Positions 43,624-52,406 of a stretch of 64,000 nt of DNA are shown one piece after another (position 1 is the first letter of the stretch; every line of letters begins with the position of its first letter). Position numbers and translations under genes: made by a program. Origin of the DNA: Altererythrobacter xiamenensis (lineage in GTDB: Bacteria; Pseudomonadota; Alphaproteobacteria; Sphingomonadales; Sphingomonadaceae); the NCBI RefSeq assembly GCF_900177715.1, contig NZ_FXWG01000002.1:930001-994000 (forward strand), written 5' to 3'. Under the pieces are notes generated by a model that worked only from the letters and a program-made list of their open reading frames with translations, did not search any database and was not told where the DNA came from.

Positions 43624-44361
43624 ATGACCGATCCGCTCGATTTCACCGGCAAGATTGCGCTCGTAGTCGGCGGATCGAGCGGTATCGGCAATGGCGTTGC
43701 GCATGCTTTCCGGGAACGCGGCGCCGAGGTTCACGTGACCGGTACTCGCCATGACGAGGGCGACTATCTCGAGAACGAGGACAGCGATTTCACGGGGCTC
43801 ACCTACCACCAGCTCGACGTGACCGACAGGTCGGCCGTCGACGGGCTGGCCGGCGAGATCGGCGCGGTGGACGTGCTGGTCCTGTGCCAGGGCGCTGTGC
43901 GTTACGGGCGGCAGGAGTTCGAGCGCGAGGGCTGGGATATTGTCGTCGACGTCAATCTCAACTCGGTCATGGACTGCGCGCGCGCTTTCCAGCCTGCCCT
44001 CGCAGGACGCAGCGGCACAATCATCATCGTGAGCTCGACCGGCGCCTTCCACGCCATGATCGGCAATCCCGCCTATGGCGCGAGCAAGGCGGGCGCTGCG
44101 AGCCTCGTCGGTTCGCTGGCGCAGGCCTGGGCGAAGGACGGTATTCGCGTGAACGGAATCGCGCCCGGCTTCGTCGCGACGAAGATGACCAGGGTGACGA
44201 CCGAGAACGAGAAACGCCGCGAGGGCGTGATCCAGCGCGTGCCGCTTCGCCGCATGGGGACCCCGCAGGATATGGCGGGCGCCGCGCTGTTCCTCGCTTC
44301 GCCGCTTGCATCCTACGTCACCGGACAGTCGCTGATCGTCGACGGCGGCCTCTCGCTCTAA
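43624..44361 (+). CDS. Short-chain dehydrogenase/reductase
   Basis: The 245-residue protein is a classical SDR: VVGGSSGIGNGVAHAFRERG cofactor motif, the serine in IIIVSSTGAFHAMIGN, the YxxxK motif in NPAYGASKAGAASLVGS, and GQSLIVDGGLSL at the C-terminus. It may oxidise or reduce a 3-hydroxyacyl-CoA, given the dehydrogenase upstream. The substrate is not determinable. Confidence 0.9.
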   Translation: MTDPLDFTGKIALVVGGSSGIGNGVAHAFRERGAEVHVTGTRHDEGDYLENEDSDFTGLTYHQLDVTDRSAVDGLAGEIGAVDVLVLCQGAVRYGRQEFEREGWDIVVDVNLNSVMDCARAFQPALAGRSGTIIIVSSTGAFHAMIGNPAYGASKAGAASLVGSLAQAWAKDGIRVNGIAPGFVATKMTRVTTENEKRREGVIQRVPLRRMGTPQDMAGAALFLASPLASYVTGQSLIVDGGLSL

Positions 44362-44517
44362 CCCGCCACCCTGAGTTCGGTCTTTTAATGTCGCCGTGGA
44401 TCCGCGGGCGCAGCAGCGCGCCTGCATCCATCGAATTTTGTCCTCCGTCCTTTTGTTCAGGATTTTGTCACCGCACTGTCATTTAGGTTAAGCAATGGAG
44501 CCGGACGGAGGGTTGCG

Positions 44518-45141
44518 ATGATTCTCGCACACTTGGGGCGGCTGGGTTGTTTTGCAGCGGTCGCTCTGTTTGCAGTACAGGCTCGGGCAGATGTGCTCGA
44601 GATCGGAGAGACCGGTGCCCAATGGGTTGCCGGACCGCTCGCTGCCGTGCCGGTCGCAGGCGCGGGTTCCGCGCTCGAACAGGCTCCGGACGATCTCGTG
44701 GTCCCGCATGGGGCCGTCGCCGATCCGTCTCGCACGGCGCGGGGCATTCCACTGGAGTATGCGGTCAAGGTCGCCGAGCTTTCCGCACGCTATGACCTCA
44801 GCCCTTCGCTGATCGAGGCGCTGGTCTGGCAGGAAAGCCGCTGGCGCCCGAATGCAGTCTCGCACGCCGGTGCGCGCGGGCTTGCCCAGTTGATGCCCGG
44901 AACCGCGCGCTACCTCGGCGTCGATCCGGACGATCCTCATGCCAATCTCGAGGGCGGGGCGCGGTATTTGCGCGAACAATTGAACCGCTTCGATGGTGAT
45001 CTGGAAAAGGCGCTCGCCGCTTATAACGCAGGGCCCGGACGGGTCGAGCGCGCCAAGGGTATTCCGCGCATTCGCGAAACCCAGAATTACGTCGCCTCGA
45101 TCATGGGGCGGCTGTCGAACCACGCACGTGAAGGACAATAG
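44518..45141 (+). CDS. virB1: Lytic transglycosylase, VirB1-like
   Basis: The 207-residue protein has a signal peptide (VQARA-DV, residue 24) and an SLT domain with the catalytic glutamate in LVWQESRWRPNAVSHAG and ARGLAQLMPGTARYLGV, then YLREQLNRFDGDLEKALAAY. It should cut peptidoglycan to let an envelope machine assemble. A GGAGGG ribosome-binding site precedes it. It opens the VirB operon and ends 4 bases before virB2. Confidence 0.88.
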   Translation: MILAHLGRLGCFAAVALFAVQARADVLEIGETGAQWVAGPLAAVPVAGAGSALEQAPDDLVVPHGAVADPSRTARGIPLEYAVKVAELSARYDLSPSLIEALVWQESRWRPNAVSHAGARGLAQLMPGTARYLGVDPDDPHANLEGGARYLREQLNRFDGDLEKALAAYNAGPGRVERAKGIPRIRETQNYVASIMGRLSNHAREGQ

Positions 45142-45145
45142 TGTA

Positions 45146-45451
45146 ATGACAATTTTCTCCCGTCTTTTCGCCGGGATGGCACTCTTCTTTTCCTCGACCG
45201 CTGCATTTGCACAGCAGGTGGGGGGCGATCCGCAGGGTTCGGGCCCGGTCGTGTCCGCCCTCGCGTGGTTGCAGGGCACGCTGCTCGGCACGGTCGCGAC
45301 GACCATTGCTGTCATGGCCGTCGCTGCAATCGGCTTCATGATGCTGACGGGCCGGATGAACTGGCGCTTCGGAGCGACGGTCATCGTCGGCGTGTTCATC
45401 CTGTTCGGTGCCACGACGATCGTCGCCGGCATCCAGTCGGCCGCGGGCTAG
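45146..45451 (+). CDS. virB2: VirB2/TrbC-like pilin or membrane protein
   Basis: The 101-residue product has a signal peptide (STAAFA-QQ) and two membrane segments, ATTIAVMAVAAIGFMMLTGR and FGATVIVGVFILFGATTIVA, as in VirB2/TrbC pilin precursors. It lies between virB1 and virB3 in the expected order. Confidence 0.85.
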   Translation: MTIFSRLFAGMALFFSSTAAFAQQVGGDPQGSGPVVSALAWLQGTLLGTVATTIAVMAVAAIGFMMLTGRMNWRFGATVIVGVFILFGATTIVAGIQSAAG

Positions 45452-45459
45452 GGCGCGCG

Positions 45460-45744
45460 ATGAGCGATCTCGTCCGCCATCCTGTCCATCGCGCGCTGAC
45501 GCGGCCGCAGATGTTTGCCGGGGTGACGATGAACTTCTTCATCATCAACCTGATGGTGACGACGATCGCTTTCCTGATCCTGAAGAGCTTCTGGATCATC
45601 CCCGTGCCGATCATAACCCATGCGATCGGCTATTTCGCGAGCATGCGCGAACCGCGGGTATTCGACCTCTGGATTACCAAGGTTTCGATGTGCCCGCGGG
45701 TGAAGAACTACAAGCGCTGGGGGTGCAACAGCTATGCGCCCTGA
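45460..45744 (+). CDS. virB3: VirB3-like inner-membrane protein
   Basis: The 94-residue protein has an N-terminal motif VRHPVHRALTRPQMFAGVT and a hydrophobic hairpin (NFFIINLMVTTIAFLILK then FWIIPVPIITHAIGYF), typical of VirB3. It follows virB2 by 8 bases and precedes the ATPase VirB4, with which VirB3 normally works. Confidence 0.85.
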   Translation: MSDLVRHPVHRALTRPQMFAGVTMNFFIINLMVTTIAFLILKSFWIIPVPIITHAIGYFASMREPRVFDLWITKVSMCPRVKNYKRWGCNSYAP

Positions 45745-45762
45745 CGCGGGAAGGCACGCAGA

Positions 45763-48213
45763 ATGACGAAGTGGCTAGGAGCGGCGAGCTGGAGCGCCAA
45801 GGAAGCGCGCGCGGGGGAGCGATTGCCCTACGCGGGGCTGGTCGACGACCGCACGATTCTGCTGCGCGACGGCAGCGTGATGAGCGTGATCCAGGTGCCC
45901 GGCCTGTTGTTCGAAACCGAGGATACCGCAAGCCTCAACGCCCATGCGGCAACTCGCGAAGTGATGCTGCGCTCGGCGCTCGATTCCCGTTTCGTGATGT
46001 ATCACCACGTGATCCGTCGGCGGGTCGAAGTCGAGCTCGATGCCGAGTTCGACGATGCGCTTTCGGGCCATATCGACGCGCGCTGGAAAGAGCGGCTGGC
46101 AGGCGGTTCGCTGTTCATCAACGACCAGTTCATCACGCTGATCCGCCGTCCGGCACGCGGCAAGGCGGGCCTTGTCGAGCGCGCACAGCGCAAGTTCTCG
46201 CGTCGTGGCGGCGAGATCGAGGCCGACCCCAAGGATCTGCGTGCGCTGCAATCTGCGGTCACCGGCATCGTCGCTTCGCTGTCCTCCTATGGCGCAGCGG
46301 TGCTGGGCGATTACGCGAATACGAGCACGGGTGCAGCGGGCGGGACCAATTCGGAACTCCTCGAGCTGCTCTCGGCGCTCTACAATGGCGAGATGCGCCC
46401 CGTGCGCCGTCCGGCGGACGATGTCGATATCGGCGACATGCTGCCTTATCGTCGCGCCAGCTTCGGCCTCGATGCGATGGAACTGCGCGGTTCGGGCGCG
46501 CCCGATTTCGCTGCGATCCTCGGCCTCAAGGATTATCCCGAGGCGACGTCTCCGGGCCTGCTCGACAATCTGCTGCGTCTGCCGTTCGAAATGGTCATCA
46601 CGGAAAGCTACGCGCCGACCGAGCGAACCACGGCGAAGGAACGGATCGACCTCGCCCTGCGCCGCTTGCGCTCTGTGGACGAGGAAGCGGCTGCGGAGCG
46701 CGCCGACATGCTTTCTGCACGCGATGCGTTGGGCAATGGCGCGGTCGGCTTCGGCGATCATCACCTCACCGTGCTGGTGCGCGAACGCAATCTGGAACGT
46801 CTCGACGAGGCGACCGCTGCCTGCGGTGCAGCTCTGGCCGATACGGGCGCGATCGCAGTGCGCGAGGATACCAATCTCGAGCCTGCCTTCTGGGCGCAAT
46901 TCCCGGGTAACGAGCGCTATGTCGTGCGCCGCGCGCTGATCTCCAGCGCCAACATGGCAAGCTTCGGTTCGCTCCACGGCTTCGCGCTGGGCCAGGCGAG
47001 CGGCAACCATTGGGGCGATGCGGTCACCTTGCTGGAAACCACCAGCGCCACGCCGTTTTTCTTCAATTTCCACCACGGCGACCTCGGCAATTTCTCGGTC
47101 ATCGGCCCCTCCGGCTCGGGCAAAACCGTGGTGATGAACTTCCTTGCCGCGCAGGCGCAGAAGTTCAGCCCGCGGACCATATTGTTCGACAAGGATCGCG
47201 GCGCAGAGCTGTTCATTCGCGGGATCGGTGGCCGCTACGACCGGATCGTTGCGGGTGAACCTTCGGGTTTCAACCCGCTCGCGCTGCCCGACACCCCCGC
47301 CAACCGCGCGTTCCTGCGTGACTGGCTGGCGGTGCTGCTCGAAGCGTCGGGGCCCGAAGAACTGTCGACCATCGCGCAGGCGGTCGATGCCACCTATGCC
47401 AATGACGCTTCGCTCCGCCGCCTGCGCCATTTCAAGGAATTGCTGTCAGGCACGAAGCGCCCGCAGCCGGGCGATCTGGCTGACCGGCTTTCCGCATGGA
47501 TTTCCGAAGGCGAGCATGGCTGGCTGTTCGACAACGAGCAGGACAGGCTCGATCTTGATCAGCGCGTGCTCGGTTTCGACATGACCGCGCTGCTGGAGAA
47601 CCCGCGCCTCAGGACCCCGGTGATGATGTACCTCTTCCACCGGATCGAGGAGCGCCTCGACGGCAAGCCGACCATGATCCTGATCGACGAGGGGTGGAAG
47701 GCGCTCGACGACGAGGTCTTCGCCGCGCGCATCCGCGACTGGCTCAAGACATTGCGTAAGCGCAATGCGCTGGTCGGTTTTGCCACGCAGTCGGCGCGCG
47801 ATGCGCTCGAAAGCCGGATTTCGACTGCACTGGTCGAACAGACCGCGACGATGATCTTCATGCCCAATGCCCGCGCGCGGGCCGAGGATTATTGCGACGG
47901 CTTCGGGCTCACCCAGCACGAGTTCGAACTTATCAAGTCGCTGCCCGCGCACAGCCGCTGCTTCCTCGTGCGTCAGCCTGACGCGAGCGTCGTGGTGCGG
48001 CTCGATCTGGGCGGCGCCCCCGAAGTGCTCACCGTGCTTTCGGGCCGCGAAGCATCGGTTCGCCGCCTTGACGGGTTGCGCGCTTCGCTTGGCGATGATC
48101 CCGAACAGTGGTTCCCCGCGCTCACCGGCCATTCCTGGCCCGGTACGGGTGAGGGCGAAGCTGATGACGGGCGAGGCCCGGGCGGCTATTCTATCCGGCA
48201 GGCCGCAGAATGA
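45763..48213 (+). CDS. virB4: VirB4-family ATPase
   Basis: The 816-residue protein has an N-terminal VirB4 region and a C-terminal AAA-type motor with Walker A GPSGSGKT (about residue 448) and Walker B MILIDEGWKAL (about residue 638). It should power assembly or transport. The stop overlaps the virB6 start as ATGA. Confidence 0.93.
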   Translation: MTKWLGAASWSAKEARAGERLPYAGLVDDRTILLRDGSVMSVIQVPGLLFETEDTASLNAHAATREVMLRSALDSRFVMYHHVIRRRVEVELDAEFDDALSGHIDARWKERLAGGSLFINDQFITLIRRPARGKAGLVERAQRKFSRRGGEIEADPKDLRALQSAVTGIVASLSSYGAAVLGDYANTSTGAAGGTNSELLELLSALYNGEMRPVRRPADDVDIGDMLPYRRASFGLDAMELRGSGAPDFAAILGLKDYPEATSPGLLDNLLRLPFEMVITESYAPTERTTAKERIDLALRRLRSVDEEAAAERADMLSARDALGNGAVGFGDHHLTVLVRERNLERLDEATAACGAALADTGAIAVREDTNLEPAFWAQFPGNERYVVRRALISSANMASFGSLHGFALGQASGNHWGDAVTLLETTSATPFFFNFHHGDLGNFSVIGPSGSGKTVVMNFLAAQAQKFSPRTILFDKDRGAELFIRGIGGRYDRIVAGEPSGFNPLALPDTPANRAFLRDWLAVLLEASGPEELSTIAQAVDATYANDASLRRLRHFKELLSGTKRPQPGDLADRLSAWISEGEHGWLFDNEQDRLDLDQRVLGFDMTALLENPRLRTPVMMYLFHRIEERLDGKPTMILIDEGWKALDDEVFAARIRDWLKTLRKRNALVGFATQSARDALESRISTALVEQTATMIFMPNARARAEDYCDGFGLTQHEFELIKSLPAHSRCFLVRQPDASVVVRLDLGGAPEVLTVLSGREASVRRLDGLRASLGDDPEQWFPALTGHSWPGTGEGEADDGRGPGGYSIRQAAE

Positions 48214-49379
48214 GCGCTGCTTGCGACAACCAGTTGAACGAGCTTGGCGGGGGCATTGCCTCGGCGCTGAGCGCGGTCGATTGCGTCGCGTCCGACGTCA
48301 CCGCGCAGGCCTTCGGCCGCCTGTTCGCGCCGGGCGGTTCGCTCGGCCTTGCGCTCACGATCCTGCTGACTCTGTTCGTCGCCTTCTTCGGCATCAGCCT
48401 GTTGCTGGGCCGTTCGAACCTTTCGATCCGCTCGCTCACCCCGCGCATGATCACGCTGGGCCTCGTCCTGACCTTTGCGACCAGCTGGGTCGCATACCAG
48501 AGCGTGGTCTGGACCCTCGCGACCGGCACTCCGGACTGGCTTGCAACGGTGCTGATGGGCAGCGACGGGTCGGCGACACAGGTCTTCGCGCAGAAGCTCG
48601 ACGTCGTTTTCCTTGCCGTGCAGGAGGCCAGCCAGGGGCAGGAGGACATCAGCGCCTTTTCGCCTGCAGGCATGATGTGGATGGGCGCGATGCTGCTCCT
48701 GCTCGGCACCGTCGGCGTGCTGGTGACTGCGCGGATTGCGCTCGCACTGCTCGTTGCACTGGGGCCGATCTTCGTGGTCATGGCGCTGTTCAGCGGCACG
48801 CGCGGCCTCTTCACCGGCTGGCTCAAGGGGTTGGTCATGCTAGCCCTTACACCGCTGCTCGCCGTCCTCGGCGGGTCGATCATGCTGGAGCTGGCCGTAC
48901 CCGTGCTCGGCGCGCTGACTGCTGTACCCGGCCAGATCGAGGCGCAACCGGCCATGGCATTTTTTCTCGTCGGAGCCGTCCACGCCGCGCTGATGGTGAT
49001 GGCGTTGAAGGTCGCCGGCACCATGGTCGCCGGATGGCAGGTATTCGGCCTCGTGCGCCCGAGCGAGGATCGCGCCGCGCCCGCGAGCGCACCCGCGGCT
49101 CCGCGCGAGTTCCACCCCGCGAACTCTCCCGCCGCAGCCGCGCCTTCCGGTGCGGGGTCGCGCCGGATTGATGTTTCGGCAGTTTCGACCGCTACGCCGG
49201 CCAATGACGCAGGCTCTTCGGGCACCAGCGTGAGGCAGACCAAGGTCTACGCCACCAGCGCCGCCAATGCCTCGGCACGGCCCACTGCCGAGGGCCCGTC
49301 GCGAACGCGCGGCATCGGCAATCGCTTCAAGAGCGCCCCGCAGCGCACCAAATCCCAAGTTTCGGAGAAGTTCTCATGA
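48210..49379 (+). CDS. virB6: VirB6/TrbL-like polytopic membrane protein
   Basis: The 389-residue protein has about six membrane segments, including LGLALTILLTLFVAFFGISL, MLLLLGTVGVLVTARIALAL and GLVMLALTPLLAVLGGSI, and a long alanine/proline-rich hydrophilic tail (residue 285 onward). This fits VirB6. It overlaps virB4 and virB9 by ATGA on both sides, so it is strictly co-translated. Confidence 0.85.
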   Translation: MSAACDNQLNELGGGIASALSAVDCVASDVTAQAFGRLFAPGGSLGLALTILLTLFVAFFGISLLLGRSNLSIRSLTPRMITLGLVLTFATSWVAYQSVVWTLATGTPDWLATVLMGSDGSATQVFAQKLDVVFLAVQEASQGQEDISAFSPAGMMWMGAMLLLLGTVGVLVTARIALALLVALGPIFVVMALFSGTRGLFTGWLKGLVMLALTPLLAVLGGSIMLELAVPVLGALTAVPGQIEAQPAMAFFLVGAVHAALMVMALKVAGTMVAGWQVFGLVRPSEDRAAPASAPAAPREFHPANSPAAAAPSGAGSRRIDVSAVSTATPANDAGSSGTSVRQTKVYATSAANASARPTAEGPSRTRGIGNRFKSAPQRTKSQVSEKFS

Positions 49380-50173
49380 TCCGCGCCAGTCTTGCCGCAC
49401 TCGCGCCTGTTGCGCTCGCCCTGGCGACCGCCGGACCTGCGCTCGCGGACGATCCGCGCCTCGTCGAACGGCTTTATGATCCGGCCGAGGTGGTGACCAT
49501 CGCCGGCAAGGCCCGCGTCCAGGCGACCATCATATTCGGTGATGACGAGGCGATCGAGAACGTCGCCATCGGGGACTCGCAGAGCTGGCAGGTCACCCCG
49601 AACAAGCGTGCGAATCTGCTGTTCGTCAAACCGCTCTCGCCGACCGCCAGCACGAACATGACGGTGGTCACGAATAAACGTACGTATCTCTTCGATCTCG
49701 TCGCCAGCCCGAGGAACAAGCCGCTCTACGTGCTCCAGTTTACCTATCCGGTCGATCCGGAGCAGGAGCAGGCGCAAATGCGTGCGGAAGCGGAGCGCGC
49801 CAGCGAGGCTGAACTCGCCGCCGCTTCCGATCCCTATGCCGTGGTCGATCCCTCCGCGCTGAATTTCGCGTGGGCTGCGAGCGGCAAGAAGGCGCTCCTC
49901 CCCGCGCAGACTTTCGACGATGGGGAGGCGACCTTTTTGACCTGGCCCGAAGGCGCGGCAGTCCCCGCGATCCTCGTCGCAGATGACGAAGGCACCGAAG
50001 GCCCGGTCAACTTCACCGTCCGCGGCGATACTGTCATCGTCGACGGCGTGCCGCAGGCGATCATCTTGCGCGCGGGCAAGGATAGCGCGCTTCTCACGAA
50101 CAATGCGCCGCCCCCTGCACCGGGCCAGAACCAGTCCAGCGACCCGGCGCTCGCCCAACTGGAGGACAAGTGA
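49376..50173 (+). CDS. virB9: VirB9/TrbG outer-membrane-complex protein
   Basis: The 265-residue protein has a signal peptide (AGPALA-DD, residue 24) and the CagX/TrbG fold: RLYDPAEVVTIAGKARVQA, then FGDDEAIENVAIGDSQSWQV and YVLQFTYPVD, with a C-terminal part (FNFAW-type ALNFAWAASGKKALLPAQTF) of the family. It forms part of the outer-membrane core complex, with VirB10. No VirB7 lipoprotein gene was found nearby. Confidence 0.88.
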   Translation: MIRASLAALAPVALALATAGPALADDPRLVERLYDPAEVVTIAGKARVQATIIFGDDEAIENVAIGDSQSWQVTPNKRANLLFVKPLSPTASTNMTVVTNKRTYLFDLVASPRNKPLYVLQFTYPVDPEQEQAQMRAEAERASEAELAAASDPYAVVDPSALNFAWAASGKKALLPAQTFDDGEATFLTWPEGAAVPAILVADDEGTEGPVNFTVRGDTVIVDGVPQAIILRAGKDSALLTNNAPPPAPGQNQSSDPALAQLEDK

Positions 50174-51294
50174 TGCGCCTCGCCATGCGAATGCCCAGCA
50201 AGACCAGCGACAGCGCCAACACTGGCGCGAGCGATCCGCGCGATGGTGAAAGCGCGGAGATCATCGATCTCGCCAGCCGCACCGCCTACCCGCAGGTCAC
50301 CCAGCGCAATCCGAAGTCGGACAGCCTCGGCCTCGCCGCAGGCGTTGCAATCGTGCTTGGCCTCGGCGCGGTCGCCTTCTGGGCGATGAACTCGGCCCGG
50401 CTTGCTCCGCCTGAAAGTGTCGGCAACCCCGCGGTCCAGGCACCCGCTCCGGCGCAGGCGGCGGCAGTCCCCGTGACCAACCCGCAGCCCGGCGCGACCC
50501 CCGTGCAAGAGCCACCCGTGTCGGCACCCGCGCCGGTCTATTCCAACGCGCCGAATGTCGAGGCGGTGCCTGCCGCCAACCCCTATTCGAGTCCGACCAT
50601 GGTCTTCGATGCCAGTGCTGGCGTGCAAACGGTCAGCACCGGCGTGCCCGGAGCGCCCGCTACGGCGGAGAACCCCAGCGGCGCAGCAGGCTCGGCAGCA
50701 GACTTTGCCAGCCGGATCGGCGGTGTCGGCGGTGCGCCCGCGAGCGCTCAGGCTATGGCCAATCCGACCACGACGGTCACGCAGGGCACGCTGATTCCGG
50801 CCATCCTGGAGACTGCGATCGACACCGATGTGCCCGGCTATGTGCGCGCAGTCGTGAGCCAGGACGTCAAGAGTTTCGACGGTACCAATGTGCTCGTGCC
50901 GCGCTCCTCGCGCCTCATCGGCCAGTACCAGTCGGGCCTGCAAGGCAACCAGAAGCGCGCCTATGTCATCTGGACCCGCCTGATCCGGCCCGACGGCGCT
51001 TCGGTGAACCTCGCTTCGCCCGCAGTCGGCTTCGATGGCGCGACCGGCATTCAGGGCGAGGTCAAATCCAACTTCTTCAAGCGCTTCGGTTCGGCGATGT
51101 TGCTCTCGGTCGTCGGTGGATTGTCGACCATCGCCTCTGGCGGGGCATCCGTCGTGCTCGGCGGAGCGGGCCAGTCGGCCGCCGGTGTCGCCGCGCAGCA
51201 GGACAGCCAGATCGGCCCCACGGTGCGCGTGCGCCAGGGTGAGCCGATCCGCGTCTTCACCGCGCGCGATCTCGACTTCAGCAGCGTGAATTGA
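50173..51294 (+). CDS. virB10: VirB10/TrbI envelope-spanning protein
   Basis: The 373-residue product has one membrane segment (residues 52-72, LGLAAGVAIVLGLGAVAF), a proline-rich periplasmic linker (residues 80-130) and the C-terminal TrbI domain with GTLIPAILETAIDTDVPGYV, RLIGQYQSGL and VRQGEPIRVFTARDLDFS. I prefer the ATG at 50173 over the GTG at 50170 because it lies seven bases after GGAGG. It links the inner and outer membrane parts. Confidence 0.9.
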   Translation: MRLAMRMPSKTSDSANTGASDPRDGESAEIIDLASRTAYPQVTQRNPKSDSLGLAAGVAIVLGLGAVAFWAMNSARLAPPESVGNPAVQAPAPAQAAAVPVTNPQPGATPVQEPPVSAPAPVYSNAPNVEAVPAANPYSSPTMVFDASAGVQTVSTGVPGAPATAENPSGAAGSAADFASRIGGVGGAPASAQAMANPTTTVTQGTLIPAILETAIDTDVPGYVRAVVSQDVKSFDGTNVLVPRSSRLIGQYQSGLQGNQKRAYVIWTRLIRPDGASVNLASPAVGFDGATGIQGEVKSNFFKRFGSAMLLSVVGGLSTIASGGASVVLGGAGQSAAGVAAQQDSQIGPTVRVRQGEPIRVFTARDLDFSSVN

Positions 51295-51310
51295 TCGGGC
51301 AGGGCAAACG

Positions 51311-52324
51311 TTGAGCGCCGACATCCATCCCTTGCCAGCCGATCCCACTAGCGACGGCGAACGCAGCGTCTATCTCGACGCCTACCTTGCGCCGTTCCGC
51401 CAATGGCTCGACACGGACACCGTTACTGAGATACTCGTCAATCGCCCGGGTGAGGTATGGGTGGAGGACGCCGCACAACCGGGCATGCAGCGTATCGAAG
51501 CGCCCGAGATCGATGACCGGCTGATCCAGCGCCTTGCCGAACAGGTTGCCCGGGTCAGCCATCAGGGGATCAACCGCGAACACCCGCTGCTCGGCGCGAC
51601 GCTCCCGGCGCGGGACGGCGAGACCGGCGCGCGCGTCCAGTTCTGCGGTCCGCCCGCTGCTCGCAAGCACTGGGCCATGGCGATCCGCCGCCATCGCCGC
51701 CTCGACCTGCCGCTCGATGCCTATGATGCAGGTCCACTCAAAGGCGAAACCGCGCCGGAGATGCCCGACGCGCAGGAACAGCCGATTGCCTATTTGCGCG
51801 AAGCCATTCGCCAGCGCCGCACGATCCTGATTTCGGGCGGCACGTCGAGCGGCAAAACCACCTTCCTCAACGCCATGCTGCAGGAAATCCCCCGCTCGCA
51901 GCGCGTGGTCCTCGTCGAGGACACACCCGAACTGAAGCTACCCGGTGCCAACGGGGTCGGTCTGGTTGCGGTCAAGGGCGAGCTGGGCGAGGCCAAGGTT
52001 ACCGCCAACGAGCTGCTCCAGGCCGCCCTGCGCCTGCGCCCCGATCGAATTGTTCTGGGCGAATTGCGCGGTACCGAGAGCGTCTCGTTCCTTCGCGCGA
52101 TCAACACAGGTCACCCGGGCAGCTTCTCCACCATTCACGCCAACTCGCTCAAGGGCGCGCTCGAACAGCTCGCGCTCATGGTCATGCAGACCGGCATCGG
52201 CCTCTCGCGGCAGGATACGCTCGAATACGCCGCATCGGTGATCGACGTCGTCGTCCAGCTTGGTCGCGACTCTGAGGGAAAACGCGGAATTACCCAGATT
52301 ATCGAGGGCAAGAGCCTCGTCTGA
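51311..52324 (+). CDS. virB11: VirB11-family hexameric ATPase
   Basis: The 337-residue protein starts at TTG (51311), 16 bases after virB10. It has an N-terminal domain, Walker A GGTSSGKTTF (about residue 176), the Asp box LVEDTPELKL, Walker B-region DRIVLGELRG and the His box GHPGSFSTIHANS. It supplies energy for the secretion machine. It closes the operon. Confidence 0.92.
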   Translation: MSADIHPLPADPTSDGERSVYLDAYLAPFRQWLDTDTVTEILVNRPGEVWVEDAAQPGMQRIEAPEIDDRLIQRLAEQVARVSHQGINREHPLLGATLPARDGETGARVQFCGPPAARKHWAMAIRRHRRLDLPLDAYDAGPLKGETAPEMPDAQEQPIAYLREAIRQRRTILISGGTSSGKTTFLNAMLQEIPRSQRVVLVEDTPELKLPGANGVGLVAVKGELGEAKVTANELLQAALRLRPDRIVLGELRGTESVSFLRAINTGHPGSFSTIHANSLKGALEQLALMVMQTGIGLSRQDTLEYAASVIDVVVQLGRDSEGKRGITQIIEGKSLV

Positions 52325-52406
52325 AGGCTTTGCGACCGGAGCAAGCTTTGCCTTGACGGTTCGCTCGACCTTGCCCAAGCCATGAAGGCAGGAGCGTGCG
52401 TGGACG

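Noticed and set aside
44518-52324. Conjugative element or ICE
   Set aside because: Relaxase, coupling protein, integrase and origin of transfer are all absent, and neighbours are core genes.
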